Below are positions 22,301 through 27,195 of a DNA stretch of 27,195 nucleotides, piece by piece. A program made the translations under genes and the position numbers. The notes under the pieces are model-generated. The model was not told the origin of the DNA. It did no database searches and was given only the letters and a program-made list of their open reading frames with translations. The DNA is taken from NCBI GenBank assembly GCA_034698045.1, contig JAQGAU010000490.1:1-27195 (forward strand), read 5' to 3'. How positions within the stretch are numbered: the first letter of the stretch is position 1; every line of letters starts with the position of its first letter. Source of the DNA: Paramacrobiotus richtersi. Its lineage: Eukaryota > Tardigrada > Eutardigrada > Parachela > Macrobiotidae.

Positions 22301-24152
22301 AACATTTTTTAATTATTAACAACAAGACTGTAATAAAGTTTGGCTGTTAAAAACATTGTGAGATATTAAAAGGTTGTATTTACAGATCGCAGTTGGTCCC
22401 GGTTGGTGAAGATCAGGTCCATCATTTACAGTTGGCTCAACACATTGCTCGGGTTTTCAACAATAAACATGGCCAGTATTTTCCCTCCCCGCAGAGATTA
22501 CACAGTAAGTTTCCTGTTTGTAAAAAATGCTGTCGTTATACTTTTTCATAATGTCAGGGCTTTTCTGGATTTTACGAAGAGATAAAATAGGTTCTGTCGG
22601 TTTTGTGGTGATATCTGAATTCCATTGGTTCGCGCCTCGTGATGGGATTTCTGTTATATTTATCTTGCTGCTGCCAGTCAGTCACTGCAGAAATTAAAAA
22701 AAAAATTGAAAAACATTTTACATTGGAAATGATTTTGTAGTAAATTAGCGCAGTATTTACACCGGCACCGATATTACGCGCGGCCATTGCACTACGGTTT
22801 TTTCTGATGTACCGTGATGACATGTCGGTTATCCCTGCGTTCCGTCGCGTACTTGATTGACAATCCTGCATTTCATCGCCACTAATCAAATAGCATCAGG
22901 ATTCGTTGATCTGCTAATGTAATGCATTGGGAACATTTTTTGACTGCTGAAAAAAAAAACACCCAACAACTCAATCCGCAGTAGTTTGTACTAGTAAACA
23001 ACGCCCATATAATTCCTGGTGTATTGATTGTACTTTGTAAAATCAAAATCAGACGAATTGTCTCCAGGTGAACAATCTCGTGTCAAAAGCCTCCGCGATC
23101 CCCAGAAGAAGATGAGCAAATCCGATCCGGACGCCCGCAGCCGTATCGACCTCAGTGACAGCCCGGATGCTATTCGGGAAAAACTGAAAAAATCCGTCAC
23201 CGATTCCACCTCGACCCTGACATACGACCCCGTGGACCGTCCGGCATTGTCCAATCTGATCTCGTTGTACAAAACCATAACCGGAACATCCTTGGATGAT
23301 GCTTTGAAGGAAATACAACTTTTGGATAAAGTGGCCTTTAAAGAACGACTGGCGGATGCGGTTATTGCAATGTTGACGCCGATCCAGACGGAATTCAGGC
23401 GGTTGGAAGAGGATAAAGGGTAACAAATGCCAAACCAGTGCAATATTCTTGAGCGAGATTTTTCACGGGAAAAACCTCCGTTTTTATTAATTTTGGATTT
23501 TCTTAAGACAACATGCGCTAACTTAGAGAAATTAGTTTAATATACAAATAAAAAATGATTAATGTTGTCCAAACGAAAATGAGTTCAATGACAACATTTA
23601 AAAATTTTGTTAGTTATTTTATTAACTCGAAGAATCAAAACCCTGGGTAGAACAGAACATAAGACGTTTACTCTGTGCTGTACGAATGCAATTCTGAAAT
23701 AAAAGTATGCATCACAAAAATACATAACAGCAGTATTTTACCGCGCACTGTCTCTCGAAACTCGTTAATTTATTAATTAGTAAATCGGGTAAATTATGCT
23801 ATCATTCGCAGGATTTGTCGTTGTTGTACATTGCTACCGGTTGCATTAAAGAACTTTTTTATCTGGTTAAAGCCCAAAATTAATATAAAATTTGTAAACT
23901 ACGAAAAAACGATAAGAACACACAACCATAACTCTGATTTCTTTGTACAGATATTTGCATGGTTTGGTGGAGAATGGACGAGAAAAAGCACGAGTAGTGG
24001 CGCAGGAGACGATGAAAGATGTGTTTCGATTGGTCGGATTTAGCGGTGAAGAGGTACACTGCGAAACCATTGATAAAGACGAGGAAGAATGCAGGAGGCG
24101 TGCCCATGCACTGAGCGGCAAGGAATTTCGAGAAAGAATAGAAAATGAATGA
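19346..24152 (+). CDS. WARS2: mitochondrial tryptophanyl-tRNA synthetase
   Basis: Seven exons, 19346-19635, 20659-20740, 21073-21153, 21825-21946, 22386-22504, 23068-23419 and 23951-24152, join in phase with GT-AG borders to give 415 residues (human about 360). It is a class Ic synthetase that charges mitochondrial tRNA-Trp. The first 30 or so residues are Arg/Ser/Leu-rich without acids until Glu9, fitting a mitochondrial presequence. Motifs are [18 protein letters not shown] with HLGN (HIGH-type) at 55-58, [35 protein letters not shown], and KMSKS at 246-250 followed by [15 protein letters not shown]. Exon 4 carries an extra Pro/Gln-rich stretch before the GLLMYP block, and the C-terminus runs about 35 residues past the usual end with an acidic, Cys-containing tail. 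The start is the first ATG upstream of the conserved block. Confidence 0.96.
19636..20658 (+). other. WARS2: WARS2 intron 1
   Basis: This 1.0-kb intron is T-rich on the plus strand. It has a two-mismatch plus-strand core copy (CGTAGAGTAAAGGC) at 20319-20332, which runs against the prevailing orientation on this side. Short open frames in it lack splice signals and protein character. Confidence 0.5.
21154..21824 (+). other. WARS2: WARS2 intron 3
   Basis: The intron is AT-rich, with a short AAATTAAATTAAT-type low-complexity patch at about 21310-21385. I see no core copy and no coding segment. Confidence 0.5.
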
Positions 24153-24239
24153 ATTTACGATTGTTTTTATATTTTTCTGTGTTTTGTTGCTGTTGTTAAA
24201 TGTTGACATGGTCGGTCTGAATGTGCAGAGCATTTGAAA

Positions 24240-24245
24240 AATAAA
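24240..24245 (+). terminator. WARS2: WARS2 polyadenylation signal
   Basis: AATAAA lies 88 bases past the WARS2 stop codon, a normal 3' UTR distance, so the WARS2 transcript probably ends near 24260. Confidence 0.6.
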
Positions 24246-24777
24246 GTCACCGGCACGACGATGCGAACAATGGAATCTCTATGACGAGAACTACACATAG
24301 AGAACAGAACTGAAAGTGAGACTGGGTGTCTGTACATGTAGGAGGTTGTTAAATGTCAGCTTTCTATATGACGGAAATAACATCCTGATAATTTTTGCGA
24401 ACACAAGTCTCATGTACGGCATGTTGTTTTTTTGTGAGTGACTTAGTTTTCTTTGACGCTCACGCTGTAGACAGAGCGTCGATATTATAGAAAGACAGTG
24501 TCGTAGTATAGTGGCTTTAGAACACACCTCATCACAGTAGCTTGTCAAAGGCAAAAATTCCTTTCTAGGATGTTAAAAAAAGAGAAAAAGAATTCCAAAC
24601 TTGTTGCTTTGGTTTTTTAGTTCTTGAGGTTTACTTTTGAAGAGTTACGGGTACGATTCGTTACTTTTGTCCATTTATCTTTCTTATAATCATCCCCTTT
24701 TGTTGGCATTTTATTTGTTCGTAAACTGCGCATTTTAAACGTCTAATTCTAAGTTAAAGCGTATTCTACAAGTTTTC
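24246..24777. other. intergenic DNA between WARS2 and the convergent right-hand gene
   Basis: It holds a plus-strand core copy, CGTAGTATAGTGGC, at 24502-24515 and the likely minus-strand polyadenylation signal at 24710-24715. Nothing else is supportable. Confidence 0.5.
24710..24715 (-). terminator. polyadenylation signal for the right-hand minus-strand gene
   Basis: On the minus strand this reads AATAAA. It lies about 135 bases past the first in-frame stop (24850) and 63 bases past the second (24778), so it fits a transcript that includes the extra coding-like segment. Confidence 0.5.
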
Positions 24778-24849
24778 TTAATTTGCTTCCGGTGTATCAA
24801 GGGACCGCACCACGGTATCGCAGTACAGGGACTCGTCATCGTACTCGTA
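24778..24849 (-). other. coding-like 23-codon extension after the in-frame stop
   Basis: Directly after the TAA of the preceding gene, the same frame continues for 23 sense codons to a second TAA at 24780-24778. The peptide, YEYDDESLYCDTVVRSLDTP plus EAN, is acidic with three tyrosines and reads like a cytosolic receptor tail. It could reflect readthrough, a recent nonsense mutation, a sequencing error or chance. Confidence 0.4.
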
Positions 24850-26503
24850 TTAACACTGACTGACACTGTCGGACCGTGACAACGGATTGAACCCTCCCGT
24901 GACCTTTTGCCTTCCCTCCACCTGTTATCATTGATATTATATATGACAGCGAAAGAACATATGAAATTAATTGAATGTATTGTTTTACTGTGAAATCGCT
25001 TGATCTGGATGAGGTGTCCAGTGCGGAATCGCGACTGTGGTCGTCCGGTGGAGTGACCTTTAGGGTACATTTCTGGTGCGAAAATAAACTATAAAGAGTG
25101 AAACTACCGTTAAAATTTGCAATTATGCACATCAGTACCGTGTTATGAAATGATTTTGATATTTTTATTCCATGTATTTTTGTGTCCTTATCCTGCATGT
25201 ATGCCTTTTTTTCTTGCTCATATTCTGTTGCAGCATGAAGAAAGATCATTCTACCATGCAGTGCATCGGTTCGAAGTTGAAAGCGTGAAAACAGGATAAA
25301 AAATCCCGACTGAAAATAATACAAAAACGTAGCCACGTGTATTAGTATGTTGCAAAAGAAACTAAAATTAATAATGAAACGAAATGTATTTACCACAACA
25401 TTACTAAGCGACACACAGCAGCAGTTCACGCACATAAGCCAACCATCATTGTGGAATAAAATGTTGTTTTGAGTCAAATTACGTAAAACGCGTTTAGTCA
25501 CCGCTTTGTTTATGTTTCTTGATTGCTTGATTATCACGGGAACTATAGGAACTTTCATATCGTGGCGTATCCGATTCGATATTTACATGATATTCCCATC
25601 GGAAAGATCGCGTTTGTCGGAACACGATAGGCACAGAAACTAGTAAATTTCTAAAATGCAAAACTATTTCGAATGTTGTTTTTATGCCCTGAAAAGTACT
25701 AACGAAACTACGGTGAAGTGCGAAAAACTACTGGAAAAGAATAACGTTAAATTACCTGACAATGGCACAAGAGCCAGATCATGAAGATTCGAGTAAAAGA
25801 TACTCATCAGCCGTTGCACTACGATTTTATCACCACCGCAAAACACCCGTCGCATCAACGGTGACACACAGCAACGGCAAAACTAAATTACCTGTTTTTT
25901 AATACTATATATTATGCTGATAAACTTGTAAATTTGCAATGCGTATATGGCCAAAAAAACTACGAGGTAGTAATCAGTACTACAGTACATAATCGAAAAA
26001 CAAATAAAAAGGAGAAAGACCGGGCGGCACACATGGTAGCAGTCAAGGCAGGGTTATTAATACCACGGGCTGGATTCATGAAAGGAAACAATTTGTTTCG
26101 TTAAGTAACAACCGGGAAAACAGTTATCAATGGGAAAAAAAGTGTTGTGTTCAGTTATTCGGGTAACCTATGTTCATTATGTAGGTGTTAGTATAATTTA
26201 TTATTGGCTGCCTTCCTCGGCAAAGAAGTGTTATAGGCCATTGCACTACGCTTTCCTGTCACATACTGGTAAATGCGGCGGCACTTACGAAGCTCTCAAA
26301 CCGATACAACTTATTACGGAAAAACATTGTTGTCAAAATAGAATTCTCTGGAGATGTCCCACTTTCTATTTGAACTATCTTAACAGACAATAAACAATCG
26401 GTTTACCTGACCAGCCAACCGCACAGCACACCTAGGAATATTACTGCACATAAACTTTTCAAACCGATCTTCTTACCATAAATATGCTCATACTGCTCCT
26501 CCC
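24850..26503 (-). CDS. 3' end of an unrecognised gene with one membrane helix and a polar tail
   Basis: Four minus-strand exons fit in phase: about 26503-26407 (start uncertain; 26492 is an alternative), 25650-25587, 25072-24989 and 24921-24850. The last intron, 24988-24922, is 67 bp, in the minimal class seen in ATP13A1. The first exon encodes a polar stretch (EEQYEHIYGKK) and then a helix, GLKSLCAVIFLGVLCGWLV. The rest is a tail rich in Ser, Arg and Asp, including KVTPPDDHSRDSALDTSSRS. It looks like the end of a membrane protein with a cytosolic tail. A further upstream exon at about 27088-27039 (GTGACC donor, phase 1) would join correctly but is weak. TAA at 24852-24850 ends the frame, yet the same frame stays coding-like for 23 more codons. 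I recognise no family. Confidence 0.5.
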
Positions 26504-26509
26504 CTTGCC

Positions 26510-27195
26510 ATAAAAATTTTTAATAAAAATCGATGAACTTTTTGGAGAATGTTAAGTAGATGATTATATAAACATTTTTCCCACGCTTAAATTGATTTTC
26601 GAATTAGTTTCGCGTATAGCAGTCAGTTTGCAGTATCATCTCGTACTAATCCTTGAAGACAAAAGGCAGCTAAATACTGTATGAAATATTAGTTTTACTA
26701 TGTTATCAGTGTTATCTGCCATTTAGTATTTATTAAACAGTTAAGAATTAGTTTGATGAGCCGTTCAGTGAACGGCTCCTAATTCTCCAAGAAAAAGCAA
26801 CAATTTAAAATAAAATAATCACGAAACCAATAAAATCAACTATTAACGGACGAGTCAGTAGTACAGGAAAGAGTCAAAAAAACGTGTTGGTCCGCCGGCT
26901 TCAAGAACAGCGCATCAATATCCACTTAGAAGTCCCGACGTGAACGCGCCCTAGAGAATACACGCATGGTACATTAAGTCCTTCCTGATGTTTTCCAATG
27001 ATCGCCACCCTCCAGTGTTAGGTCCACATAAAGGTCACCACTTTCGCGAGGCCGTCGAAAGAAAAACTGGGCATTCCGGTCACTTCTGCTTGAGCAAAAT
27101 ACGGTATTACAGTTTGGTCAAGATAGAGTACAATGATACACCATCGCCTGTATGAAAACGTTGACCGTTTTCTCCCTTCACGAGTAGGTGTGAGA
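26510..27195. other. right-end region with a palindrome and a GC-richer block
   Basis: About 26510-26880 is AT-rich and contains a perfect 21-nt palindrome. About 26880-27195 is GC-richer and open for short stretches on both strands, for example a minus-strand segment from 27117 down to about 26960. It may hold an upstream exon of the right-hand gene or mobile-element remains; I cannot decide. Confidence 0.35.
26758..26778. repeat. perfect 10-bp inverted repeat with 1-nt spacer
   Basis: GAGCCGTTCA, then G, then TGAACGGCTC. Symmetry stops exactly at the arm ends. It is GC-rich against AT-rich flanks, which suggests selection or a transposon end rather than compositional chance. Confidence 0.8.

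Larger units (their letters stand above)
229..26250. repeat. dispersed core family CGTAGTGYARTGGC
   Basis: Plus-strand copies start at 229, 876, 1097, 2240, 5045, 6338 (poor), 6386, 6906, 7112, 7263, 7648, 8028, 20319 and 24502. Minus-strand copies start at 4275 (poor), 9181, 9411, 10877, 11071, 13503, 16580 (poor), 17177, 17851, 20935, 22181, 22783, 25810 and 26237. Those at 229, 5045, 7263, 8028, 9181, 10877, 22783 and 26237 match exactly. Most copies are preceded by T or AT; flanks beyond about 16 bases are not conserved except in the 380-bp family. All lie in introns or intergenic DNA. The core contains a good RNA polymerase III A box (TRGYNNARNGG form) and resembles the 5' part of eukaryotic tRNA-Val. 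I found no complete tRNA gene. Confidence 0.85.

Noticed and set aside
25234-25299. Possible plus-strand last exon (TTGCAG acceptor, peptide HEERSFYHAVHRFEVESVKTG)
   Set aside because: The acceptor and peptide are attractive, but I found no upstream plus-strand exon or donor to join it, and it lies inside an intron of the minus-strand gene.
24836-25558. 240-codon open frame on the minus strand
   Set aside because: It spans two proposed introns and changes composition abruptly; only the piece at about 24989-25072 is protein-like, and the spliced model reads the downstream part in a different frame.
26960-27117. Minus-strand open stretch ending DLTLEGGDHWKTSGRT, considered as an exon or retroelement end
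   Set aside because: No reverse-transcriptase or other hallmark is visible and the splice signals are weak, so it is not annotated separately.

Overview
The window is animal nuclear DNA. Coding exons are short, relatively GC-rich islands joined by GT-AG introns and set in very AT-rich intron and intergenic DNA. The two genes I recognise, ATP13A1 and WARS2, are recognisable at residue level next to their vertebrate orthologues but clearly diverged. I infer an invertebrate with a compact genome, possibly an ecdysozoan such as a tardigrade, but nothing here fixes the phylum. Introns fall into a minimal class of about 58-67 bp and a long class of up to 2.2 kb. All gene models were spliced by hand and checked for reading-phase continuity; none is backed by transcripts.

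Layout, left to right. (1) The 3' end of an unrecognised plus-strand gene: a partial exon at 1-66, a last exon at 1465-1592, and an intron full of tandem duplications that copied the 3' splice site. (2) A two-exon minus-strand gene (5622 down to 2793) for a 203-residue, four-helix membrane protein with a C-terminal PPxY motif. (3) A repeat-rich block (about 6.0-8.3 kb) with a diverged 0.55-kb duplication followed by a tandem array with a unit of about 380 bp. (4) A complete 14-exon minus-strand gene (18666 down to 8301) for the ER P5A-type ATPase ATP13A1. (5) A 680-bp divergent promoter interval holding a possible two-exon small ORF. (6) A complete seven-exon plus-strand gene (19346-24152) for mitochondrial tryptophanyl-tRNA synthetase, WARS2. 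(7) The 3' end of an unrecognised minus-strand gene (about 26503 down to 24850) with one predicted membrane helix and a polar tail; an in-frame stop divides its coding-like C-terminus.

ATP13A1 works at the ER membrane, where P5A ATPases remove mis-inserted transmembrane segments. WARS2 charges mitochondrial tRNA-Trp. They are head to head and probably share promoter DNA, but I see no functional link between them.

The most unusual signal is not a gene. A 14-base core, CGTAGTGYARTGGC, recurs about 27 times across introns and intergenic DNA, with eight exact copies. It matches the D-arm / A-box region of eukaryotic tRNA-Val, yet I see no tRNA body or normally spaced B box. It also marks the start of each unit in the 380-bp array. 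Copies are mostly on the plus strand left of about 8.1 kb and mostly on the minus strand to the right.
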